Source: Porphyromonadaceae bacterium (GTDB lineage Bacteria; Bacteroidota; Bacteroidia; Bacteroidales; Dysgonomonadaceae). Taken from it: 8,391 bases of DNA. The notes beneath the pieces are model-generated. The model saw only the letters and a program-made list of their open reading frames with translations. It searched no databases and was not told the origin of the DNA. The translations under genes and the position numbers were made by a program. The DNA is taken from NCBI GenBank assembly GCA_003517675.1, contig DPAC01000149.1, positions 1 through 8,391 of the forward strand, given 5' to 3'. Shown piece after piece: positions 1 to 5,770 of this stretch; positions within the stretch are counted from its first letter, which is position 1, and each line of letters begins with the position of its first letter.

Positions 1-2087
1 ATCCGGCTCCAGTCGTACCGGTTTCCGCTCAGGCGGCTGAGTTGCTGCTTCAGCACCAGGTGTTCCGGCTGTTCCAGACGGGGATCTATGGCTATGACAC
101 CTTCGGCTATTTCGCGGGCACGGAAGAGAATGGCGTTGTCGCGTACCAGGTCGGCAATGCGTAGGTTGAAAGGGATTCCACTCTGCTGAGTCCCCTCCAG
201 GTCACCCGGGCCACGCAGCTTCAGATCGGCCTCGGCAATCACGAAGCCGTCGTTGGTTTCGGTCATGATCTCAATCCGCTTGCGGGTATCGGCTGAAAGC
301 TCGTAAGGGGTGATCAGCACGCACCAGGACTGATCGGCGCCCCTTCCTACCCTGCCCCGCAGCTGGTGCAGCTGGGAGAGGCCAAACCGTTGGGCGCTCT
401 CGATCACCATCACGCTGGCATTCGGCACATTCACCCCCACCTCGATCACGGTAGTGGAGACCATGATCTGTGCTTCACCCGAAACAAACTGCCGCATCAC
501 CTCGTCCTTCTCAGCCTGCTTCATCCGTCCGTGCAGCTTGCAGACGGTAAACTCCGGAAAGGCCGCTTTGATATGTTCATACCCTTCTTCCAGATTCTTC
601 AGGTCGAGCTTCTCACTCTCTTCGATCAGCGGATAGACCATGTAGGCCTGCCGCCCTGCGTGAATCTGTTCCCGGATAAACTGATAGAGCGCCCCCCGTT
701 TGGCATCATAGCGATGGACGGTTCGCACCGGCTTGCGCCCCGGCGGCAGCTCATCGATCACCGAGACATCCAGGTCGCCATAGACCGTCATGGCCAGCGT
801 GCGGGGGATGGGTGTGGCGGTCATCACCAGCACATGAGGGGGCTGACTGCTTTTCTCCCAAAGCCTGGCCCGCTGTACCACGCCAAAGCGGTGTTGCTCA
901 TCGATCACCACAAAACCGAGGTTGCGGAACTGCACAATATCCTCGATCAGGGCATGGGTTCCGATCAGTATATCGATCTTTCCCGAGAGCAGGCCGGCAT
1001 GGATCACTTCCCGCTCTTTCTTCCTGGTGGAACCCGTCAGCAGCGCCACCTCCACCTCCATCCCTGAGAGCATCTGCGAGAAGGTCGCAAAATGCTGCGC
1101 CGCCAGAATTTCAGTAGGGGCCATCAGACAAGATTGAAAGCCGTTATCGAGGGCTATCAGCATGCACATGATTGCCACCAGCGTCTTACCGCTGCCCACA
1201 TCACCCTGCAGCAGGCGGTTCATCTGCCTACCGGTGGCTGTGTCTCGCCGGATCTCTTTGATGACCCGTTTCTGCGCGTTGGTCAACGGGAAAGGCAGTT
1301 TCTTTTTATAAAATGTATTGAGGTGGCGGCCTACTTTCGGAAAGAGGATCCCTTTTAACTTCTCTTTCCGGTCGGAGGCATACCGTACAATGCTGAGTTG
1401 TAAATAAAAGAGCTCTTCAAACTTCAGCCGGAACGCGGCATCACGCAGCAGCGCGGGTGACTTCGGAAAGTGAATGTTTTCCACCGCATCGTGGAAGGGC
1501 ATCAGCTTCGCCTCCTGCACCACATCGGCAGAAAGCGATTCGGGCAGCCGCTCTTTGATCAATCCAAAGGCATTTCCAATGATTTTTCGCATCGCCCCGG
1601 AGTTGAGATAGTGGCTCTTCATCTTCTCCGTGGTGTTGTACATCGCCATCAACCCTTCGGGCCGGTCCGACTCATCCATAAAAGGATCGATTTCCGGATG
1701 GGGAATGTTCCACCTGCCATTGAAGAGATTGGGTTTACCAAAGACAATATACTCCTGGTTGAGCTTGTATTTATTTTCGATGTAGCGGATTCCCTGGAAC
1801 CAAACCAGCTCCACCAAGCCGGTACCGTCGGTGAAGTGCGCCACCAGTCGCCTCTTGTGTCCTTCCCCGAAAACTTCGAAAGCGGTGATCTTTCCCTTCA
1901 GCTGGATGTAGGCCTGTGACTGGTCAATCTCACTTACAAAATACATCCGTGTGCGATCGATATAACGATAGGGATACCAGCGCAACAGATCGCCCAGCGT
2001 GAAGACATCGATCTCCTTCTGCAGGATCTCTGCCCTTTTGGGTCCTACGCCGGGAATATATTGAATATCGGTCTGAAGGATGTTCAT
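1..2087 (-). CDS. recG: ATP-dependent DNA helicase RecG (3' end cut by window edge)
   Basis: RecG is a monomeric double-stranded DNA translocase that remodels stalled replication forks and branched recombination intermediates. About 695 codons are open from the ATG at 2087 to the window edge, close to the family's usual length of about 690-700, so only a few residues and the stop are missing. Domains seen in order: an N-terminal segment with the helix-hairpin-like IPGVGPKRAEIL (about residues 10-21), an OB-fold wedge domain (about 60-160), Walker A GDVGSGKT (295-302), the DEQH box (396-399) with HRFG after it, motif III TATPIPRT, then the C-terminal helicase lobe with STTVIEVGVNVP and motif VI QLRGRVGR (575-582). 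It ends near NRYDWSR, typical of the RecG C-terminus. No frameshift or in-frame stop is seen. A 336-base gap separates it from glyA, so it is probably transcribed separately. Identification is from motifs and overall order. Confidence 0.97.
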   Translation of the reverse strand, partial: MNILQTDIQYIPGVGPKRAEILQKEIDVFTLGDLLRWYPYRYIDRTRMYFVSEIDQSQAYIQLKGKITAFEVFGEGHKRRLVAHFTDGTGLVELVWFQGIRYIENKYKLNQEYIVFGKPNLFNGRWNIPHPEIDPFMDESDRPEGLMAMYNTTEKMKSHYLNSGAMRKIIGNAFGLIKERLPESLSADVVQEAKLMPFHDAVENIHFPKSPALLRDAAFRLKFEELFYLQLSIVRYASDRKEKLKGILFPKVGRHLNTFYKKKLPFPLTNAQKRVIKEIRRDTATGRQMNRLLQGDVGSGKTLVAIMCMLIALDNGFQSCLMAPTEILAAQHFATFSQMLSGMEVEVALLTGSTRKKEREVIHAGLLSGKIDILIGTHALIEDIVQFRNLGFVVIDEQHRFGVVQRARLWEKSSQPPHVLVMTATPIPRTLAMTVYGDLDVSVIDELPPGRKPVRTVHRYDAKRGALYQFIREQIHAGRQAYMVYPLIEESEKLDLKNLEEGYEHIKAAFPEFTVCKLHGRMKQAEKDEVMRQFVSGEAQIMVSTTVIEVGVNVPNASVMVIESAQRFGLSQLHQLRGRVGRGADQSWCVLITPYELSADTRKRIEIMTETNDGFVIAEADLKLRGPGDLEGTQQSGIPFNLRIADLVRDNAILFRAREIAEGVIAIDPRLEQPEHLVLKQQLSRLSGNRYDWSR

Positions 2088-2116
2088 TTGCGTTACGAAA
2101 CTTGTACAGATTCAAT

Positions 2117-2146
2117 TTATCCTTTATTATCCTTTGTTGTCCTGCA
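2117..2146. repeat. Three imperfect tandem 10-base repeats upstream of recG
   Basis: On the plus strand the units read TTATCCTTTA, TTATCCTTTG and TTGTCCTGCA. The first two differ at one base and the third is more diverged. The array ends 30 bases from the recG start codon, so in mRNA terms it lies in the probable leader or core promoter. A period of 10 bases is close to one helical turn. Function is unknown, and chance in an AT-rich spacer is possible. Confidence 0.5.
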
Positions 2147-2326
2147 ACAACCATTTCCAAACCGGAACGACTGGTATCTGTCTTCCGTTTCTCTCTAAGG
2201 TTCTTTCTTCATCATGGGTGATCATTAACATGTTTTTTATTTTACTGCATAACAAAAATAGCGTTTTTTATGCAATACAGCATTTCTACTGCAAATTTCT
2301 TATTGCGTTCACTTGAAAAAGTCATT

Positions 2327-2357
2327 AAAAAAAAGAGGAACAGCTCAACCATTCCTC
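2327..2357 (-). terminator. Rho-independent terminator of glyA
   Basis: On the minus strand, a GAGGAA/TTCCTC stem of 6 bp closes an 11-base loop and is followed directly by eight T residues. It begins about 68 bases after the glyA stop codon and points the same way. The stem is short, so efficiency is uncertain, but the U-tract is strong and no gene overlaps it. Confidence 0.65.
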
Positions 2358-2424
2358 CTTGCATCAATTGTCTGCTTTCCCGTAACCCTTGCCACGACGG
2401 TTGTTTACGGATGATTGCCGTTAC

Positions 2425-3705
2425 TTACCATGCAAACAGCGGGTATTGCTTCATGGTTTCATTCACTTTTTGGCGGACCGATGCAATGGTCTTCGTATTC
2501 TCCACATTCGAGAGAACGGTATCGATTAATTCCACGATCTCACCCATCAGTCCCTCTTTTGCTCCGCGGGTGGTGATGGCCGGCGTACCAAAGCGAAGGC
2601 CGGAGGTCTGGAAAGGCGACCGGCTGTCGAACGGCACCATGTTCTTGTTGGTGGTGATATCGGCCTCCACAAGCGCTTTCTCTGCTACCTTGCCGGTCAG
2701 CCCGGGGAACTTGCTTCGCAGGTCCACCAGCACAATGTGGTTGTCGGTACCACCCGATACCACGTTGTAACCCTTGTCACCGAATGCCTGGGCCATCACG
2801 GCCGCATTTTTCTGTACCTGTGTCTGATAGGTTTTGTATTCCGGTTGCAGTGCTTCGTAAAACGAAACCGCTTTAGAAGCAATCACATGCTCCAGGGGGC
2901 CTCCCTGCATGCCCGGGAAGACAGCCGAATCCAGCAAGGCAGACATCATCTTTACCTCTCCTTTCGGCGTGGTAATCCCCCAGGGATTCTCAAAATCCTT
3001 TCCCATCAGGATCACGCCGCCGCGGGGCCCGCGCAGTGTCTTGTGGGTGGTGGAAGTAACGATATGGGCGTGTCTGAGCGGATTTTCCAGCAACCCAGCC
3101 GCAATCAGTCCCGCAGGATGTGCCATATCCACCATGAAGATGGCGCCGATCTCATCGGCCACCTTGCGGATGCGGGCATAGTCCCACTCGCGCGAATAAG
3201 CCGATGCGCCGGCAATGATCAGTTTGGGCCGCTCGGAGCGTGCAAGTGATTCCAGCTGGTCGTAGTCCACCCGCTGATCCTCCTCCCGCACGTTGTATGC
3301 AATGGGTTCAAACATCAAACCGGAGAAATTTACAGGAGAGCCGTGTGAAAGGTGGCCACCGTGGGAGAGATTCAATCCGAGGAACTTATCTCCCGCCTTC
3401 AGACAAGCCAGGAAGACGGCGGCGTTGGCCTGTGCGCCGGAGTGCGGCTGCACGTTGGCCCATTCGGCATCAAAAATCGCCTTCAACCGGTCAATGGCAA
3501 GCTGTTCGCTCAAATCAACCACTTCGCATCCTCCGTAATATCTTCTTCCGGGATACCCTTCCGCATACTTATTGGTCAGTACCGACCCCATGGCCTGCAT
3601 CACCTGTTCGCTCACAAAGTTCTCGGAAGCAATCAGTTCGATCCCTTTCAATTGTCTCTCTTTCTCTTTTCCAATTATCTCAAAGAGTTGTGTATCTTGT
3701 TCCAT
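2425..3705 (-). CDS. glyA: Serine hydroxymethyltransferase GlyA
   Basis: This cytosolic PLP enzyme interconverts serine plus tetrahydrofolate with glycine plus 5,10-methylene-tetrahydrofolate, the main source of one-carbon units. The 426-residue protein is full length for the family. Visible signatures are [10 protein letters not shown] (21-30), the [15 protein letters not shown] block (45-59), HSGAQANAA (88-96), the PLP-contacting VDMAH (192-196) and the Schiff-base lysine K222 in [14 protein letters not shown] chose the ATG at 3705 because the protein then begins [21 protein letters not shown], the normal N-terminus. A TTG at 3738 would add 11 hydrophobic residues that the family lacks and would overlap the predicted promoter. 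The gene stands alone, with a promoter match just upstream and a terminator downstream. Nothing about the enzyme looks unusual. Confidence 0.97.
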   Translation of the reverse strand: MEQDTQLFEIIGKEKERQLKGIELIASENFVSEQVMQAMGSVLTNKYAEGYPGRRYYGGCEVVDLSEQLAIDRLKAIFDAEWANVQPHSGAQANAAVFLACLKAGDKFLGLNLSHGGHLSHGSPVNFSGLMFEPIAYNVREEDQRVDYDQLESLARSERPKLIIAGASAYSREWDYARIRKVADEIGAIFMVDMAHPAGLIAAGLLENPLRHAHIVTSTTHKTLRGPRGGVILMGKDFENPWGITTPKGEVKMMSALLDSAVFPGMQGGPLEHVIASKAVSFYEALQPEYKTYQTQVQKNAAVMAQAFGDKGYNVVSGGTDNHIVLVDLRSKFPGLTGKVAEKALVEADITTNKNMVPFDSRSPFQTSGLRFGTPAITTRGAKEGLMGEIVELIDTVLSNVENTKTIASVRQKVNETMKQYPLFAW

Positions 3706-3735
3706 TATGGTGAATATTATGCTTAAAAATATCTG

Positions 3736-3765
3736 CAAAGGTAAGGAACATTTTCATTTGGCAAG
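3736..3765 (-). promoter_or_regulatory. Predicted Bacteroidetes-type promoter of glyA
   Basis: On the minus strand TACCTTTG (3743 to 3736) matches the Bacteroidetes -7 consensus TAnnTTTG fully. CTTG (3765 to 3762) is a one-mismatch -33 element with an 18-base spacer, slightly short of the usual 19-21. Transcription would begin near 3730 and leave a leader of about 25 bases before the ATG at 3705. The site falls in the 77-base gap between hicB and glyA, suggesting glyA does not depend on read-through from hicB. This is prediction by consensus only. Confidence 0.5.
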
Positions 3766-3782
3766 GTAAGCAGCGGGCAAAT

Positions 3783-3995
3783 TTAAGCGAAGATAGCGTT
3801 GTTCGATTCATCGGGTACGGGTTCATTATGTGCTACGAGGCTTTCAATATATAACCCAATAGCTTCTTTGGCCATTGCAACAGCTTCATCAACTGTCTCC
3901 CCATAGGTAATGCACCCCGGTAAAGTCGGTACTGTTACGGTATAACCTCCTTCCGGTTCCCTGTTTAATAATACCCTGTATGTAAATTGCTTCAT
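3783..3995 (-). CDS. HicB-like antitoxin family protein, orphan
   Basis: This 70-residue protein has the compact HicB-type fold signature: beta strands around YRVLLNREPEGGYTVTVPTLPGC (6-28), TYGET (30-34), then a helix DEAVAMAKEAIGLYIESL. In complete systems HicB binds and neutralises the HicA mRNA interferase and may repress its own operon. Here no HicA-like frame is visible in the 269 bases upstream or the 77 bases downstream. The C-terminus, after PVPDESNNAIFA, looks a little shorter than I expect for Bacteroidales members, and I see no added DNA-binding domain. The start is the only ATG that gives the complete first strand, and an A-rich stretch precedes it. Family assignment is firm. Its role as an antitoxin is doubtful without a partner: it may be a solitary HicB-like protein or the remnant of a lost module. 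Confidence 0.85.
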   Translation of the reverse strand: MKQFTYRVLLNREPEGGYTVTVPTLPGCITYGETVDEAVAMAKEAIGLYIESLVAHNEPVPDESNNAIFA

Positions 3996-4264
3996 ATCTT
4001 TAATTTTTTGCTGTCAAGTTTCACAAGATTGTTTATGAAAGCCTGAACCATTCTTTTTTGCAAGTTTAACACTTTATTTTCAGATTCAAAAGGATTTTGC
4101 TTAAAAATTTACGTTCCGTGACATTGTGCCGTCATCCGGTAATGCTCAAAGCAACCCTTTGGTTATGCTCTGGGATCTAGTTTGGTATTGCACTCATTCC
4201 TAACAAATTCAGGTTTTAGTTCAAGCATCACCAGCATCATGAATGACAAAGATGATGCGTTCCA
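3996..4264. other. Spacer between the HAD phosphatase gene and hicB, no gene recognised
   Basis: No HicA or other gene could be read on either strand. After the phosphatase stop the same minus-strand frame stays open for 33 more codons, then closes. A 7-bp dyad GCATCAT/ATGATGC (4234-4240 and 4252-4258) sits right behind that stop but lacks a T-run, so it is not a clear terminator. Two copies of TTTTTTG plus CAAGTTT (4004-4021 and 4054-4067) lie just ahead of hicB. I could not place a good promoter for hicB. Confidence 0.5.
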
Positions 4265-4687
4265 TTACCTTCTGCCAAACAACCCGCGTTTCTTCCTGGG
4301 TTCCGGCATTGCCGATGCACCGGCCATGATCTGCAGGGCGTTTCCTTTGTTCAAGGTGGCATTCACCGCGTTGTAGATCACGCCCCAGTCCGGTAAGCCA
4401 CCCAGGTTCCGGTCGTCAATAAAGAGATCGGCCCTCAGCTTGCGGGGGGCTTTTTCTTTGTCCTCACCGGGATAATTGGCATTCTCAGCGAAAAAATAGA
4501 GTCCCCGTTCAGCGCAATAATCAATGGCATCCTGCAACAGTTGCCCCTCACGAACGGTCCAGAGGATCAGCTTGTGGTTGTCTTTCTGTAATTGGAGGAG
4601 GGTTTCAAAGGCAAACGGAATCGGCTTGCCGATGGCGGGATATTCATGTTCGACGATAGTTCCGTCAAAATCTACTGCTATAACCAT
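4265..4687 (-). CDS. Small HAD-superfamily hydrolase, BT_0820-like
   Basis: The protein has 140 residues and carries all four HAD motifs without a cap domain: motif I DFDGT (6-10, nucleophile D6 and acid/base D8), motif II with T44 in LILWTVREG, a probable motif III lysine at K83 in PRKLRAD, and motif IV DLFIDDRN (87-94). The segment IDDRNLGGLPDWGVIY is typical of the Bacteroidales BT_0820-like group. HAD proteins of this kind are Mg2+-dependent phosphatases, but the natural substrate is not known to me and the sequence does not reveal it. The tail PEPRKKRGLFGRR is basic. I chose the ATG at 4687, giving MVIAVDFDGT; an in-frame ATG at 4891 would add 68 residues unlike the family and place the promoter match inside the gene. 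It is likely a single-gene transcript. Confidence 0.88.
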   Translation of the reverse strand: MVIAVDFDGTIVEHEYPAIGKPIPFAFETLLQLQKDNHKLILWTVREGQLLQDAIDYCAERGLYFFAENANYPGEDKEKAPRKLRADLFIDDRNLGGLPDWGVIYNAVNATLNKGNALQIMAGASAMPEPRKKRGLFGRR

Positions 4688-4725
4688 TATTTCTAACTTT
4701 CGATCATGTTGCACGTTTGGAACTG

Positions 4726-4757
4726 TAAAAGTAGATGAAAATCGAGATATTTCCAAC
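4726..4757 (-). promoter_or_regulatory. Predicted promoter of the HAD phosphatase gene
   Basis: On the minus strand GTTG (4757 to 4754) and TACTTTTA (4733 to 4726) each differ by one base from TTTG and TAnnTTTG, and the spacer is 20 bases, in the preferred range. Transcription would start near 4719, leaving a leader of about 30 bases before the ATG at 4687. This supports the short start of the phosphatase gene. Confidence 0.5.
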
Positions 4758-4969
4758 CGTAAATCCAGTTCTTTTGTAACCATATTAACAGTTCTCTTCC
4801 CGATGTGCTCTTCTTGCTCTTGAAGGTGTACGGTATCACCCATAAGTCGAAGACAAATCGCTGAGCCGAGGTGAGTGTCGATATCTTTCAAGGCTCTTAA
4901 CTTAGGTATAAAAGAGGTGATGATCTTGTCTTTTCTCGCATTTTTTTTTGCTTCTTCCCGGCGAGTGAG

Positions 4970-5004
4970 AAAAAAAGAATCCCTTAAGCCCGAAAACGTA
5001 AGGG
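4970..5004 (-). terminator. Rho-independent terminator of the toxin-antitoxin operon
   Basis: A 6-bp CCCTTA/TAAGGG stem (4999-5004 with 4981-4986) closes a 12-base loop. On the minus strand it is followed by ATTC and then seven Ts. It starts 10 bases after the toxin stop codon, as expected for the end of this short operon. The T-run is offset by four bases from the stem, which may weaken it. Confidence 0.65.
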
Positions 5005-5014
5005 AAAAATATGC

Positions 5015-5344
5015 TTATAAAAATTGCGATATTACGTGGTTGTTGCTTATATAACGAACTACAAAAATAGTTTCTCCGTTTTCCTTATACACATAAAAAA
5101 ACACATACCATTGTGTAGTTTTATTTTTGGTAAATACGGAATATAATAGATTTTTCCCGAACCTGTTAAAGAAAGGAGGGGCGGGTCTTTTTATTTTGGC
5201 AATAAGATTTTGCCTTATATCATCTTCTAAACTGGTAACGTATTTAACGGCACTTTCCTTAAATCCAAAATATTCTTTTTGATATAAGATTTCTATAAGC
5301 TCAAAAAGGTAGTCTTCGACTTCGGGTAAAAAAAGAACTTTCAT
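5015..5344 (-). CDS. RelE/ParE-superfamily toxin of a type II toxin-antitoxin pair
   Basis: This 109-residue basic protein fits the RelE/ParE fold in size and pattern: an N-terminal strand MKVLFLPEVEDYL, two helices (about 11-55), then strands around LLYSVFTKNKTTQWYVFFYVYKENGETIFVVRYI and the C-terminal NNHVISQFL, which resembles the ending of many RelE-type toxins. RelE members cut mRNA on the ribosome, while ParE members poison gyrase; the sequence does not settle which this is. Its ATG overlaps the antitoxin stop in ATGA, so the two are translationally coupled. The gene is visibly more AT-rich than the rfb genes and glyA, consistent with horizontal acquisition. It appears intact, with no stop or frameshift. 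Confidence 0.82.
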   Translation of the reverse strand: MKVLFLPEVEDYLFELIEILYQKEYFGFKESAVKYVTSLEDDIRQNLIAKIKRPAPPFFNRFGKNLLYSVFTKNKTTQWYVFFYVYKENGETIFVVRYISNNHVISQFL

Positions 5345-5592
5345 TTATCAAAAAGTTTTTCTACCCGGGGAATCAATCTTTCTAATAGTTGTTCTCCTGT
5401 GATAGCCCTTTTTAGGTCGTTATCCGGTTCAAGAATGTATTCTTTCGGAATAAGCGTTGTAAACTCAGTAACAGGTTTAAGGGCGAAACTGCCGTTATCC
5501 CTCGATTTCAAAATTACTTCCTCGCCGTTTTTAACCAAACCAAGATATTTACTTTGGTTTGCTCTAAACTCTCGCATACTGATTACATACAT
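5341..5592 (-). CDS. Phd/YefM-family antitoxin
   Basis: The 83-residue protein starts MYVISMREFRANQSKYLGLV and continues GEEVILKSRDNGSFALKPV, the usual Phd/YefM N-terminal half, which dimerises and binds operator DNA. The C-terminal half, from about residue 50, is charged and helical (ITGEQLLERLIPRVEKLFDK), as expected for the segment that wraps around the toxin. I start it at the ATG at 5592. The open frame continues upstream to 5973, but that part lies antisense-free within rfbB in another frame and has no family resemblance. The 4-base overlap with the toxin, antitoxin first, is the classic order for autoregulated type II modules. Family assignment is by pattern and by the partner gene. 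Confidence 0.85.
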   Translation of the reverse strand: MYVISMREFRANQSKYLGLVKNGEEVILKSRDNGSFALKPVTEFTTLIPKEYILEPDNDLKRAITGEQLLERLIPRVEKLFDK

Positions 5593-5625
5593 AATTTTCG
5601 TTTTTAATGTGTACCAACATGGACG

Positions 5626-5654
5626 CAAAGTTGCATATTTTATTTGATAACAAA
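5626..5654 (-). promoter_or_regulatory. Weak candidate promoter of the toxin-antitoxin operon
   Basis: On the minus strand TTTG (5654 to 5651) and CAACTTTG (5633 to 5626) resemble the Bacteroidetes -33 and -7 elements. The -7 element has one mismatch and the 17-base spacer is shorter than usual. Between this site and the antitoxin ATG lies a small dyad, ATGT-N6-ACAT (about 5608-5621), a possible operator for the antitoxin. Both calls are tentative. Confidence 0.3.
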
Positions 5655-5765
5655 AAATATTTCTGAATGTTTTTTGGCATCTTTTCTTTGGCCGGACGAA
5701 ATGCCGGTATGCTGCGTCACCTTGTCCAATATCATAGTCTCTTCCACGAAGGTGGTAGAGGCCAT
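5640..5765 (-). CDS. Possible 41-residue ORF directly behind rfbB
   Basis: An ATG five bases after the rfbB stop opens a frame of 41 codons ending in TAA. The product begins MASTTFVEETMILDKVTQHTG and ends HSEIFFVIK. I recognise no family, signal peptide or membrane segment. The first two thirds have rfb-like base composition and the end becomes AT-rich at the edge of the toxin-antitoxin patch. It may be a true small gene coupled to rfbB, the truncated start of a gene that once followed rfbB, or a chance frame. Confidence 0.22.
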   Translation of the reverse strand: MASTTFVEETMILDKVTQHTGISSGQRKDAKKHSEIFFVIK

Positions 5766-5770
5766 CAATC

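Larger units (their letters stand above)
2088..2424. other. Intergenic region between glyA and recG
   Basis: This stretch has no convincing gene. It is AT-rich and short ORFs through it have no recognisable family. Reading on the minus strand, it holds the glyA terminator (2327-2357), a dyad TGCATAA/TTATGCA (2246-2252 and 2268-2274) and three imperfect tandem 10-base units (2117-2146) shortly before the recG start. A perfect match to the Bacteroidetes -7 element, TATTTTTG, lies at 2253-2260 inside the dyad, but I see no -33 TTTG at the proper distance. The recG promoter should be somewhere here but I cannot place it firmly. A second weak dyad, CCGTAA/TTACGG (2383-2388 and 2406-2411), lies just after the glyA stop and has no T-run. 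Confidence 0.6.
4688..5014. other. 327-base region with no recognised gene, but stop-free in one minus frame
   Basis: Between the toxin stop and the phosphatase start there is no recognisable gene. Reading the minus strand in frame with both neighbours gives 109 codons without a stop and no family I can name, so only the toxin's own TAA separates toxin and phosphatase in this frame. The region holds the TA terminator (4970-5004), a CTCGC/GCGAG dyad (4935-4939 and 4961-4965), a run of nine Ts (4941-4949) and the phosphatase promoter match (4726-4757). It could be a dispersed repeat, the remains of a gene, or chance. Confidence 0.5.

Noticed and set aside
366..1358. Several overlapping plus-strand ORFs
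   Set aside because: They lie antisense to recG, whose frame is continuous and full of helicase motifs. None resembles a known protein.
2270..3726. Plus-strand ORFs of up to 170 codons
   Set aside because: They are antisense shadows of glyA, which has a full-length, motif-complete frame.
2425..3738. TTG start 11 codons upstream for glyA
   Set aside because: It lengthens the protein beyond the family N-terminus and its codon falls within the -7 element of the predicted promoter.
4234..4258. GCATCAT/ATGATGC dyad as a terminator for the phosphatase gene
   Set aside because: No T-run follows on the minus strand and the stem is not GC-rich.
4265..4891. 208-codon version of the HAD phosphatase
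   Set aside because: HAD proteins of this group start at the MVIAVDFDG-type segment, and a good promoter match lies inside the extension. The extension is kept as a finding instead.
5678..5704. GGCAT/ATGCC dyad behind rfbB as a terminator
   Set aside because: On the minus strand the stem is followed by As rather than Ts, so it does not fit an intrinsic terminator for rfbB.
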